A stretch of DNA of 64,000 nucleotides from Oidiodendron maius Zn (Eukaryota; Ascomycota; Leotiomycetes; Myxotrichaceae), in contig KN832877.1 of assembly GCA_000827325.1 (NCBI GenBank), positions 1,488,001 to 1,552,000 of the forward strand, written 5' to 3'. Under the pieces are notes generated by a model. That model saw nothing but the letters and a program-made list of their open reading frames with translations. It did not search any database and was not told the DNA's origin. Shown here one piece after another: positions 11,008 to 23,122 of this stretch. The stretch's first letter is position 1; each line of letters opens with the position of its first letter. Position numbers and translations under genes: made by a program.

Positions 11008-12536
11008 GATGGTGAATGCGTAGGCTGGCAGGACTCAGCTACTTACAGCAAACCCTTTTAAAAAAAAATATAAGAAGCAGATACCGATGAACGAGTATTG
11101 CAATATCGAAAAGGATTGTGTCGAAGAATGGCACGTTTATTATAGAGCTTACCTCCCGCGTCATCCGTTCTCGTGTCTCTTGTTGTTTCCGTAGGGCGTT
11201 TTGCTCGTGTACTCTATACGGTAAGTCGCGAGCTAGTACGTGAATGGTGGCGCTCGGTATCCGGAGAACCTGGCCGGACACCCGAATTCAGAGATGCGGA
11301 TGATGAGGCTCCGGTTGAGCCTAACACTGCAGAACCCCCTCCCGAAGCGGGCTTCTCTGGTGATGGTGTCCGATTGGTCGTCGAATAATAGAATCTTCAA
11401 ATGAGAATGGTTTTGGACACTGGCTTTTAAAGGGAGTAATGTTATTTTCTTCAAAACTGTGGCAGGATATACCTTTCTTTTTATTGTTGCAGGGACTCTC
11501 AAGAGTGAAATAAGTTACCAGGGAGTGTCCCTGCTCTCTTTCAAGGTACATATATTAAATATGCTAAAACATATGGAAAAGATATTAAGGATAGCCTGAA
11601 GCTGAACCCCCGGTCTCGGCGGATCTCGGTTGTCTGCAGTGTCTGATTCACGAGCAGAAAGAGTACTGTATTGTTTTAGGTATGCGCCTAGGTGGCGTAT
11701 CGGAGTTTTACTGGATGGGGATGAGCTGCAGTAAGATGGACGGTCACTTGGCGGGAAGAGAATTAGGTGGTCTTGCTTTTAGAACAACCCCTCTCGTAAC
11801 TTCCTCTCTTGCGTAGTACCAGTGGCGTGCGACGAAATTCTCATCAATGGCGAGATTGGACACTTTCCACGGCCTGTCCCGCTGTCAAGAAGCCATGTGT
11901 TATTTCGCACAGCAAGTTTATTCGAGCTATACATCGAAGCACGAGGACAAAAACAACACCAGACGGAAGAGATATCTCCTTTTGGGTTTCCGAGCGGGGA
12001 AATAAGTGGGATCTCGGTAGTCATTTAGTTTGGTTTCACATTTGAAAGCTTGATTCGACTGCTATATCCGTCGATGAGACGCAGGAAGGAAATGGGAAGG
12101 GCTTTGTTAAAAACAATACTGGCGTCAATAGTGGCATTGAAATCAATTCAGTGCTCAGGGGGGGCTGCTTTTGTCCTAAGTGAGAGGATTGGAAGTGCCG
12201 CCAATCTTACAGGAAGCGGGAAGATCATGTGACTAGATCTGACCTAATTGGTCCATTTTATGATTACTAATTTGCCATCATCTGAACTGGAAGAAGCTGG
12301 GATTTAAGAGGGATTATAGTCACATCACTGACCTTATTCTACTAATCATGTTAAGTACTTATCTCTATATTAAACATTTAGCGGGAAGGTCGTTCGGCTT
12401 GACACTGTCTCCCGAGCAAACTTCAGCACAAACACAAACAGCGAACTCATGTCAGGACCGGGAACTGTTTACGCAGGTGGGCATTGCACGACTAGTCCTC
12501 GAGATACTGGTCCGCGTCGAGCTCGATAATTGTAGC
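11008..12536. other. intergenic between sugar transporter and permease relic
   Basis: It includes the sugar-transporter promoter just above 11007. Several short open frames are present on both strands (for example 11173-11388 and 11809-12045), but none has recognisable motifs. The missing C-terminal part of the permease relic is not found here. Confidence 0.45.
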
Positions 12537-14728
12537 CTAAGTGATGCGCCCAAGGGCGACCGACTTATTTCTGAGACGGGTAGAGGAGGCTTCGGCGACG
12601 ATCGCGTAGCATACGGGGCCTGCGTTGAGGGTCAGCGTCGTTAACATTTTCACGGCTCTTTCACTCCCATTCTGTTTACTTTGCGAAACGCCTATGAGAT
12701 CAAGACACTGACTTACCGATGAATGCAGTGTAGCAGCTGTAGAAGATCATCTGGGTCACGGCCTGAGCCCATTTGGCCCAGGGCAGCTCTTTACCGCCGT
12801 CGCCGAGAAGAGCCTAGAAGAGCCCAGATGCCAATGATCAGGAGGAGGAAGTCGAGGATTGACAGACCTAACATGTACAGGGTTCTGCGGCCCATGATAG
12901 CGATAAACTAGCTGGAGTTTCCCGGGGTCAGCGAGATGTAACCCCTACCCAGAAAGTATTTCGAGGCGAGCACGGTTTGGGCGAGACTTACAAATTGACA
13001 AAGTTAGCAAGGAAGTGGATAGCCGATGCGCCCAGCCTTAAGTTGAATGCCTGGGACTGGGGGAAACCGGCCTGCTCAAAGACATAAGTCGTCGAGCCAG
13101 CAAAAATAACGCCGCAGGCATTTCGCACTATGTTCCCCGAATCAACCGTTCTTGCGCGGGAGACTCGGATGCACGGGAAGCCTACCGATCCACGCGACAC
13201 ATGTGATTTCAGTCCGCCTCAGGTCGCTGCCTTTGAACAACTCCAACCAGCTTGAGTTGCCAATAGCTTTGGCCTCCTTCTGCTCCAGTTTAGTGACACG
13301 TACCATGTTAGCCACCAACTCTGGTGCGCGCTTGGCTGATTCGGCCGAGCTCAAGCGACGGGCAGAGCGCTCCGCCTCGCCCAACCTGCCGTGTCTGACA
13401 AGCCACCAAGGGGATTCTGGTGCAAATATTATCGTGATCATCAGCGGGATAGGCCAAAACCCTATGACACTTCTGTTAGCGGGATACACGACCGCCTACT
13501 TCAGAGGAAAACGGGACGGGTCATGTGGGAAATGCGGAACGACTGGAATTCATCGTGTCAGCGTCTGCTGCGGAATGTGAGTCGCCAAGGAAATACCCAC
13601 ACAAGAGCTTTGGATTTTGTTTGTGCCCGTGGTGACACCCGTGGCGATGAGACCGCCCATGGACCAGCAGACGTTGATCCAGCCAGTCATTAACCCACGG
13701 AGAGAGATGGGGCAGATCTCAGATGCATAACTAACGCCGAGGACGGCGAAGCAGCCTGGTACTCGAGGTTAGTTCCGTCAGCAACGACGCTGATGAGTGA
13801 TTTCACGCAGGTGGGGATCCTTACCGAATGGTAGGTCGCAGAGGAGGCTTCCGAAGAGTAGCATGATCTTGTTCTGGGCCCACGATATAATTGCTGAACA
13901 CAAATATCAGAGTCATCCGCTTCGAAAAGAAAAGCACGAGCTACAGCAACAGTTATCCTTCCTGCCGCTTCCTCCATTGCACTTACCGATGAGGGGGATG
14001 ATGATGAGGTACCCGTCTATGAGCGTTCTCTTGTACCCAAACTTGTCTATCAGCCAACCAGAGATGAAGATGCCGATAATGACACCGCAATTGACCGACT
14101 GGCCCGGCCCGGCCTGCCATGCTGCGCTGACTTGGTACGACTGGGATTTCTCGTCCCATTGACCATAGTACTATTGAGATAGAATATGTTGGTAAGTCAA
14201 AGATGAAGATGGACAGCAGGAAGACGCTGAGCTACCTGGCGGAACTAGGAGAGGGCAAAGTTGCCGCCTCCAGCAACTGAGTTATCAAAACCTTCCATGA
14301 TGATGGACAAGGAGGCGATAAATGACCATAAAAGGGCCTGTGTCCATTGTCAGAGAAAATTTCCATTCGGCCTCGCACAGAGAGGAAGAACGCAAAGCAA
14401 AGACAAATGAACACACCTTTTTATAAGCCTTCATAGCCTGCCAGAGACCAAGTGAGTGCTCATACGCTTCCGCCTCGTTGGCCTTGGCACAGATCGCATG
14501 CCAGTCGGCCTTGATAACATCGCCATGAATATCGACGGCGGCTGGCAGGTCTGCCTCGCACCCTTTCTCAGCATATTCAATATCGGGCTGCCCCTCGTCG
14601 AGCTTCTTCGTCTTCTCCCTCTCGATAGCGGTCGATACCGACGAGATGATCGCATCGGGCCCTATGCCGGACGGGATTTGAGCCAGAGATGTCATTATGT
14701 GTTGATTCATCTCGGAGGGAGATCCCAC
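12537..14728 (-). pseudogene. maltose/alpha-glucoside permease (MFS, MAL type), decayed
   Basis: Starts at ATG 14728 and still shows the family's landmarks across several exons: LGLWQAMKAYKK, IASLSIIMEGFDN, GPGQSVNCG, APESPWWLVRHGRLGEAE, FEQAGFPQSQAFNL, MGRRTLYMLGLSIL and GPVCYAIVAEASSTRLR. The coding sequence is broken. An in-frame TAG (14245-14247) sits where a Gln codon is expected, just before a GTAGCT donor. A TAG (12908-12910) replaces the Trp of a WF pair. An almost exact 10-bp tandem duplication (12806-12825) shifts the frame within the loop after helix 9. The exon near 13490-13570 no longer matches the RIPFALQW block. The last two helices and the C-terminal tail are missing after a stop at 12537-12539. 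It is divergent to the GH31 gene, suggesting a former maltose-utilisation pair. Confidence 0.8.
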
Positions 14729-15152
14729 TCCTTACTTGGTCGAAATGTTAACTCGTGGCTGGCGATGGTAGTAATAATCCCTGGGACACAAATGTAACGA
14801 GAGGCGAGAAGAGTAGTAATAAGTAGCACAACCAGAGGTCCTTACCCCAATTCGTCCCTCATGACATCCTTAGATTCAAGCCTTGAACTGAATTTGGCCT
14901 GACTTCTCCCGGACATATGGACTGACCCCGAAATTACTTCCCCGCACTTCGTGATATGGGGTCACTACCGATCGGCAATGCTCAAGGGTCTGTAGAAAGA
15001 TTTCTTCTCATTAATTGGCTTGTAGCTCTAGGGATTCTAGTGCTGGGCCCAGTAACGTGGGATGGGATGGATATGTATATGAACTTGCATCTACAACCTG
15101 CATTCGGTGAAGCTCTGCTCCGAGCTCACAGGTTCGGGTAACCTGCTACCCC
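14729..15152. promoter_or_regulatory. shared upstream region of permease relic and GH31 gene
   Basis: A 424-bp divergent interval. Joint control of permease and glucosidase would be expected for such a pair. I could not identify a convincing regulator-binding motif. Confidence 0.45.
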
Positions 15153-18100
15153 ATGTCTGACACCTCAATCGGTCACCTTCCGACACCTCTAAACACAACT
15201 TTGGCTGCGTTGATGTCTGTTTGGTCTTCACTTTATTATATCTCAGGGGTTCAAATAATATCACTACCCCCTACACCAGTCTCAAATATGTCAGTTGTCG
15301 AGCGCGACCTAACCTTCTTTATCCTTCCATCCTCTCTCCAAGCCATCACGCCTGGATCCGAACTCAATTCGTTCTCACTTGTCTCCGGCCCGGACAGTCA
15401 CTTCCCAGGCTTTGGGTGGAAGATCGAGTTCCCGTTTCCCCAGGCGTACAGAGTCCTGTTGACAGGTCCGGACCGTCCTCGCCCACCACACGACAATGTT
15501 AACGCCCCTTCTAAATTCTGCACCTTCAAGCTCCTCTCACTGGACAAGGACTTATGTAGGGCAGTATTTGCTTTCCCCTCCCCTACAGCGCAGACGGGAC
15601 GGATCGCTGGACTCGACACGGAGAAGCTCGAGCTAAGGCTGTACTGGAAGTATAAATTGTTCTCCGAAATATGGCAAGTTGGCGACGGTGACGATAAGCT
15701 CGTGCTCTGTGACTTGCGTGCGAGGTCCTACGCGCTTACGGAGCACGGCATGATACGGCACTGGTCGCTCGATCGGACGCGTCTCCATCTAGGTCTAGGA
15801 GAGAAAGCAGCGCCCATCGATCTGACCGGCCGCAAATTTACACTCCATGCCACTGATGCAGCGTGGTACGACTCGTATCGCACCGATCCGCTCTATAAAC
15901 ACACCCCCTTCTTGATCTCCACTCCTAGACCGACGACAGATGGCAAACAGGGGCTCACTTATGCAATTTTCCACGGCACGAACAGCATTGCGACGTGGGA
16001 TGTGGGAGCGGAGATAGACTATCCAAGTGGCGGCTGGAGTAAGCGATTCATCCAGGACTGGGGAGGACTAGAAGAGTGGGTTATGCTTGGCAAAGGCGTC
16101 GAGGGGGTGGTCAAGACATTTGCAGAGATGGCCGGGAAGCCGAGGTTGGTAGGCAGGGACTGGTCCGGATATCTTGGTGCATCATTCCTAAAAGTCTAAC
16201 TGACAAAGTGCTGATTGCTGATTCTGACTCTCGATACGTAGGTTCGACCATGCTGCTATCAGACAAGGAGAATGCCCAGGAGCTGTTGTCGAAGTGGCCC
16301 GAAATGTGCCGCGAGCATGATATCCCCTGCTCCGCCATGCACGTAAGGTTGCAACTCAGATCCATGATGAACATATGCTCACAGGCAATCATTCTAGTTG
16401 TCTTCTGGATATACCGCGGACGAAAATAGCAATAATCGCTGGGTGTTTTATATGAACAAGAAGCGGTACCCGAACTTCAAGGCAATGGTCAAAGTTTTCC
16501 ATGAGGCAGGGATGAAGCTTATACCCAATGTTAAGCCTTGTAAGTAGAAGCTATACTAGGCCTGGCCAGTTCCTTTGCGTCTCTAGCGCAACATTGATAT
16601 GGTTCACAGATATGCTACTCACGCATCCAGCCTATGAACGGGTGAAGAATGGCGATGGGCTTTTCTTCGATCCCATCTTCAAGGGTCCATCCAAGCAGAA
16701 CCTCTGGTCTGCTGGAGAGGGTGAGAGCGGCGATGGTAGCTGGGTGGATCTCAGCGCATCGGAGGCGAGAAAATGGTGGTCCGAGGGCGTGCAAAGTTTG
16801 GTTGATCTGGGTGTCGATGGCATGTGGGAGTGAGTATATTGACGACGTAATCATGGAGAAAACAAAATGATGTACAATACTGACACCATGGCGACAGTGA
16901 CAACTCGGAGTACTTCACGCGTGACGACGAGCTGTTGTTCAAGAATGAGTTCGGACACAAGCGCGAAGTCCTGCTCAAAGGTAAGATCAAGACAGGTTTG
17001 ATGGGCAGAATCACAGGCAACGAGATGATGAATAAAGTCAGGTACGTGTTAGGAGTCATCCTATCGGGACCTTGTGCTTAAATTCTCTGATCCAGCAACG
17101 ACACGCTGCAAGCTGCTGCACCCGAACGGCGCACATTCGTCTTAACACGCTCCGGGAATCCGGCTTCCTTCAAGTATGCCTGCTCGACCTGGTCGGGCGA
17201 CAACCTAACTAGCTGGCATAATATGCGTGGCTCGCAACACATTCAACTCAACTCAGCGCTGTCACTCATGCAGAACACAGGAGCCGATGTTGGCGGGTTC
17301 TGCGGTGACGCCCCCACGCCAGAACTCTTTGTCCGGTGGGTTCAGCTGGGCGTCACGCATTCTAGGTTCTGCATCCATTCTGGAGCATATGATACGCATG
17401 GAAACGAAAAGTTTAGCACGCCTTGGATGGTGAGTACCTGCACTCCAGTAAGACCAGATCAGCTAGGAACTGATTGCTTCACAGTATCCCGAGATGCTAC
17501 CTATAGTCAGGGAGCAGATCAAGTGGCGATACCTCATTCTCCCCTTCATGTAAGTTTGATACCCATATATGCAGTCTACTTCAGCTCGAAGCTCGAAATG
17601 ACAGGTTCTTATTGTGTCCAGTAACAATCTCATGTGGCAATCTCACTTGTACGCTGATCCGCCCAATGCTCCCTTATTCTACGGTCCCTTTGCTACGGAC
17701 TCGACGCTCTACACTGACCGTATCCTCGAAGGTTTTGACGCGTGGATGGGCGTAGGGCAGATCCTCATCGCACCTCAGCTAGTTGAGGGAGGCCTGACAC
17801 GCGAGGTCTACTTCCCCATGGCTTCTCCTGATGACCACAGCCTGTATTTTGACCTACACGCACCGTTTGGGATGCACAAGGCTGGTGGGTGGGGAACCAT
17901 CGCAACGCCGATCGAGCACGGAGGCATGCTCGCTAGGGAGGGCGCCATCATCCCCATTGGAAAAGAAAAGGCGACTGTTACAGCCCTTTCGGGGCCCGCG
18001 AGAACACATAGTGACGGCGTTGAAGTGGTGCTCGAGAGCGACGGCGGGCAGGTCGGCGTTGATGACTGGAGAGGAGTTATGCTCTTCCCGGGCCATGAGG

Positions 18101-18351
18101 GCAAGACGTACGCCGGTCAGTGGGTTGAGGACGACGGAATCTCCGCTGTGCCTGGGACATCGACATTCAAGGTATCGTACTGCGGCAAGGCCAACATGGT
18201 CGAAGTTGACGTTAGCGTCGAAGAAAATGGATTCAAACCGCTGTGGGAGGGAAAGCTTCATGTTGTCCTACCCGTCGGGGATAGTAGAGAGGTCCTGAAA
18301 GGTAAGCAGATAACATGGAAGGACAGAGACGCCTGGGTGCTGGAACTATAG
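15153..18351 (+). CDS. glycoside hydrolase family 31 (alpha-glucosidase-like), multi-exon
   Basis: A long first exon holds the N-terminal beta-sandwich region (RVLLTGPDRPRPPHDN, then a WSLDRTRLHLGLGEK block). Short exons follow; the first join, GYLG|STML, uses donor GTGCAT. The catalytic barrel shows MKLIPNVKPY, then SLVDLGVDGMW joined to DDNSEYF, the region of the GH31 nucleophile Asp, and LTRSGNPASFKYACSTWSGDN, where the WSGDN Asp is the usual acid/base. GADVGGFCGDAPTPELFVRW follows, another GH31 block. The C-terminal exons (17614-18351) are beta-sandwich. Total length should be about 900 residues, normal for the family. No clear signal peptide is visible, and the true start could be a later Met near 15289. 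It hydrolyses terminal alpha-linked glucose or xylose residues; the exact specificity is unknown. Both catalytic regions look intact, unlike the neighbouring permease. Confidence 0.88.
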
Positions 18352-21187
18352 AGCAAGGTCATTACGGTTTGAAAGAGCCTAAAATACTCTAAGCCATCTT
18401 GATCTTGTAGTCCCTTGGGAATTAAGGATGTTTAAACGCCAATAATTCTTCGCTGAGCCCAATAAGCGAAATATAGAATGAAGATCAATCTTACTCTTTA
18501 CTGGATTTGTTAACAATCCTCTGACTTATTAAAATGCTTGAATCGTTGAAGTACTATATTAAAGGCTAGTGGCATTCTATGAATTTGACATGAATGAAAT
18601 ATATATTGCTGTATACTATGGCATGGCCGTGCTAGAAAGCAGGTTATAATACAAGGAAAGGAAGAAGAATAATTACAAATTAAGAAATTCAGGCATTTGA
18701 TGTGGCTGGCAATCGTGGAACTTTATTAGCCAGGCTGTAATCTCCATTGGGCCGGGTTGGCGGCGAGATACAAGGGCCAGGATTGCAGAGGAGCAAGAGA
18801 GTGTGGCTGTGGTAGCACGGAATACGATCTTATCAGGAAATTTGAACGCTGGTCCGGGCTGAGCACTGCCGACCAAGTGATAGCTTTCGCTAGAGTAGAC
18901 TAGGATATGTTGCAACAAGATTCAAAGTGGTTTTATCCTCTAGGATGGGGCTATACCTTTAAGGCAGATACTACTTAGCGTTCCCCCAGAGAGACCATTT
19001 CCATCCTCTTCTCTAGCATTTCCCCCTGTCTCTCAGCCATCGGGCTTAAACGTTCCGGTGTGCACAATGTCACCAAAGTCCGTGCGAAATGCCCAACCCC
19101 CTACTATTTTCATTAAATAATATTCGTTAAATAAGTCTTTTATACGCTTAAGAACATTATAAAAGATTATGTCATTATAAAGCTTTTACTGCTATAAATA
19201 TCTTCTTGTACAGTACTATATCTAAGCTTTAAACAGAATCGTAGTAAAAATTCGCATATATTTATTCCCGCTGCTTACTTGCTTTAATAAAAATATTAAA
19301 ATTTGAGTAATAATAATTAAAGAGCATGCATAAATTCTTTACCTACGTAGAAGGACTTATTTTTATTTTAAGAATTGTATTTAATAAAAATTAGGGTACA
19401 AGAGTGCGAGATCTGCGACAAGGGGCATTGAGCACAGACTTTTACAGACATACTGTAAGTCCCTCGAAACGCACTTCATTGGAGATTGGAGCTTGCCCTC
19501 CTTGTCCTCGAAACACTCCAAAGCCGAAACTGCCTCATAAGTGGAAACGAGTTGATGTCAAGCCTAGCTGGAGGGTGGGAGGACCATAACCGCTCGATTC
19601 ATTAGATACAGCCGGACGCAGAAATCGTATAGAAACCTTGCAGCTCAGTCATATCGAGGGAGCTTGACTGAACCAAGGATTGTCCCAACTCTTTTTTTTG
19701 TCTGGTGAATTGAGCAGTCTTATCATGCTTCACTAGCTTTCGACCCTCTGAGACTTCATCCGTCAGTCGCTCTTTTTCCCTCTTCCTTTCAAACTGTCGT
19801 TGCCGATCTGATACGCCCACTCTTCTTCATACTTATGACTGGTCTGGGAATTAGTATGTGCGAAACGAACTATGAGTGCCAATCCTGGATTTCACGAGGA
19901 ACCTGAAACTTTCCTCCGTTGGCCTCAAACGCTGCCAGTAGGCTTACTTGGCCGCTTCTTATATCTTGGCCTGCTCGAGACCTCGTAAAATGCTCTGGAC
20001 TTACTTTTATGGAGAGACAGTTGGCGCTTGCGAAGATTCCATACCTAGGTGAGAGGTGGGCAGTGATCCACGCAAGTAAGCAAGTAGTAGGGGCTTTCAC
20101 TGGCGCATCGATGGAGGCTTACTTCGGCTTGTGTCTGTCAAATGTAAATTAACTCGATGCGATGTGTCATGCTAAGATTGGGTGCAAATCAAACTCGCAT
20201 TGCATTTTGATAGCTGGGAAATACGTATGCACAGAGGAGGGTTCAATGTCGACTTCTGTTTCTCGTGCGAAGCGTTCAAGTTTCGTCCGGCGCCGAGTCC
20301 CTCTACAGGGTTGGATGGCACCACTCCAGGATGTATTTCGTACGCACAGTCGAACTCCTTAAAACAATCTGCTGGTCTTGCTTTCTAATCGCGGGATGCT
20401 AAATGGTGTGCTAAGCGCCACGAAGGCTTGACATTACTGATGGCGCAGCAGAAACGCCTTAACGCAAGTGTCGGGTCATAGCGTCGGCAATGGGGCGCAG
20501 ACGTGGGCACGAGCTTCAAGATAATGCTGGGACCATGCCGAGACACACAAGAAAGACTCAAGCAGGAGACAGTAAATCTGCTCACGGAGCCACAACATGG
20601 AGGGTTATGTAGATGGTTAGTATCATCACCCAGTGTCCCTCTCGTCCAGTTATTTCTGGGATTTAAGGAGAGTTCCAACATGGCCTTACCGATCAGTGGA
20701 ATGGGGCAGTGGGCCCGGGGCGCCACCCTAAAAATAGACGCAGGACAAATCATTGGATACTCGATTAGGTCTACTCGACGCAACTTAGCATGTGTTTTCT
20801 GGGGCCAGGGCTTATAGAGCCATTAGCAGTTACTCGCATCGCGCTTGGCGGGTCTTTGTGTACGACAATAAGCCTGCTGCGTATTAGTATAGGATTTGGC
20901 GCGCAGCATGACTTGCTCGCAATTAGAAAAGTGAGATCAGCTTTGAGAGTAAGCAGTGACATTTCCTTTGCACGCAGGTGAGAATAGATCGGCGATAAAA
21001 CAACTAAAGGAGTTGAGTGGCATTCTGTTTCAGGACTTCGTCATTATAAATTCTCTGTTCTCCCCGTATCGCTATCTTGTTCTACATCAAACGCATCTCA
21101 AGTCAAACGCATATAATTTCATTCCCCTTTCTTATCTCCGTACAGCCATATCCTTTCTACACTTCCGGTTTTCTATTTCCTTTCAGC
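18352..21187. other. long gene-poor stretch with an AT-rich island
   Basis: No gene could be supported over 2.8 kb. The part at about 19080-19400 is very A/T-rich with runs such as TTTTATTTTAAG, unlike the flanks, and may be a mutated (RIP-like) repeat relic, but no element end is visible. A 72-codon Lys/Arg/Glu-rich minus-strand frame (19602-19820) has no partner exon. The last 200 bp form the promoter of the gene at 21188. Confidence 0.5.
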
Positions 21188-22073
21188 ATGCTTTCGCTTC
21201 GCAATACTCTCTCGGCTTTCGCCTTATCATGGATTGCAACGCAGCCCGTTCTCGCAATCAACGGCCCAAATGGCAACAGCATTAACATCCCGGGAACACC
21301 CGCCAGTGCCGTCGGTTTGTTCTAACCTGGCTCTCTATCATACTAGCTGCTGATACTTCAAAGGCACAACCACCCTCTTGACCCCACCTTCCAACATGAC
21401 CATCAAGCACATCACTATTGGTCACGGCATTCAGAATTTCACCTGCGCATCTCCCAGTGCTACGCCCGTTGCCATTGGTGCCCTTGCCAACCTCTACGAT
21501 GTCACCAGTTTCGCACTCGCCAATGAAACAGGGCTTGCTGGAATCCCGCCAATCGCTGCCTTCCAACCCGTGGATTTCGCCTCCAATTCCAGTCTCACGA
21601 TTGCTGGTTTTGGCACGTTTCCCCGGATCGGTAATCACTTTTTCACCTCTGCTGGAGTGCCAACATTTGCCTTCCCTACTCTGAATGAGCTCCTCTCTGG
21701 GAAATCACTTGCTACCATTAACGCACCCGCGGGTTCAAACCCTGGCCCAGCGGGCACTGGCGCCACAACCTGGTTAGACTTAGGTGATAAGGGAGGAAGT
21801 ATAGGACTCTCCGGAGTTTACCGCATTCTAACTGCCGGTGGTCTTCCTTTTAAGACTTGCCAAGGGCAAAATTCAACTATCAGCGTTCCATATGCTGCAT
21901 CATATTGGTTCCTTGACCTGACTGACACTTCCAATACGCTGGCCGCTGGAGCCGCATCTCCATCTGCTAGTGCTAGCCCTGCGGTCCATACAAACATCGC
22001 ACCGCGCTTCCATGCTGCTAATATTTTTGTCGTGGCTTTGGTTACTTTTGGATTGAATGCGTGGTTAATGTAA
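21188..22073 (+). CDS. secreted, probably GPI-anchored DUF3455-like protein, two exons
   Basis: Exon 1 is 21188-21314 and exon 2 is 21364-22073; the 49-nt intron joins Val-Gly-Gly in frame, giving 278 residues. The N terminus (MLSLRNTLSAFALSWIATQPVLA) is a signal peptide. The body follows the DUF3455 pattern: IGHGIQNFTCA, IGALANLYDV, ATTWLDL, GGLPFKTC, VPYAASYWF. Near the C terminus a Ser/Ala/Pro stretch precedes a hydrophobic end (ANIFVVALVTFGLNAWLM) as in GPI-anchor signals. Several N-x-S/T sites are present. DUF3455 proteins are fungal extracellular proteins of unknown function. Start and intron are well supported by frame and consensus. Confidence 0.85.
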
Positions 22074-23122
22074 AATAGAAGACACATGATTTGAAGACAC
22101 ACCGTAATAGTACGAGTTATGCATCTAGACAAATAATTATAGAAATTTGAGTGTTTATATTTAACACCTAAAACCCTGGACTGCCTTGTGGATGTTCCAT
22201 GCAATTAGACTGATCATGTGCAACCCTCCTATGGTGGCCTAATGTATATGTTGAGCAAGGCTTTTGGGAGAAATTGCAGAAGCCTCGAGATCAGTACGCT
22301 TCGAACTACCCGCGGTCCAACGATCTGCAGCATCTAGGCCGGATGCTATTAAATAACGGCTCATTAGCTATTGGCTTATGTCTCGCCTTGAGCCTGGCGC
22401 AATCGGGTGCGCGATAGTATCGGGCATCACATGTAATAACCAGCCGCAAGAATCCCTGATTCGGGATCTTTTTTAATGCAGGAACCCCCTCAGGCAGTAC
22501 CTATAGACCAATTACCGGGAACTTCAGTTCTGATCTCGGGCTGGCCGCGATCCATGAGATCTGGGGTAGGATTCGGTGGTTCTTTTGGCTGCCATCTCTC
22601 GGCTGCGAGTTGTCGGCTGCGAGTATTCAGCTGCATGGGCTTGATACAACCCTTTTAAGTTGAGTGATTTGTACTGCGGGGTAAAAGGAAGCAACATGTC
22701 GCGCATCGGGCCATTTGGCCATTCAAAATCAACTGACTTATTCAAGTAGTAAGACTCATCGAGCCTTGTCCTCCGGGTTCCTACATTTCTTCATGCAAAA
22801 GATATATGGTAGCATCAACATAACGTTACGTCGGATCCTTCTTTTCTCGTCAGCTAAGGATGGCTTTCCATATTATTGCAGGTTCTTGTCAATGCCGTTC
22901 AGATCATTGTCCAATAAAACGTTCTCCACTATCAATTAGCAATTGCTCTAGGCCCTGATGGAGGGTACGGTTCTATCTTGTGTAGTAATAGACTCATGAA
23001 ATATATAAATGGTTGCAGATTTCAATTCTACTTTTGCTAGGCTTTTGTTCTGATCATTGTTCTCATAAACTCCTTCTTCTATCTCGGAACTTGAGTTTTA
23101 TTTCCTTCAACGTGACCTCGCC
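22074..23122. other. intergenic between two secreted-protein genes
   Basis: No gene is seen. A short direct repeat of TCGGCTGCGAGT occurs twice around 22600. The last 100-150 bp should hold the promoter of the gene at 23123. Confidence 0.5.

Noticed and set aside
19602-19820. bZIP-like protein suggested by a basic Glu/Arg/Lys stretch
   Set aside because: No leucine heptads, no conserved basic-region Asn motif and no partner exon.
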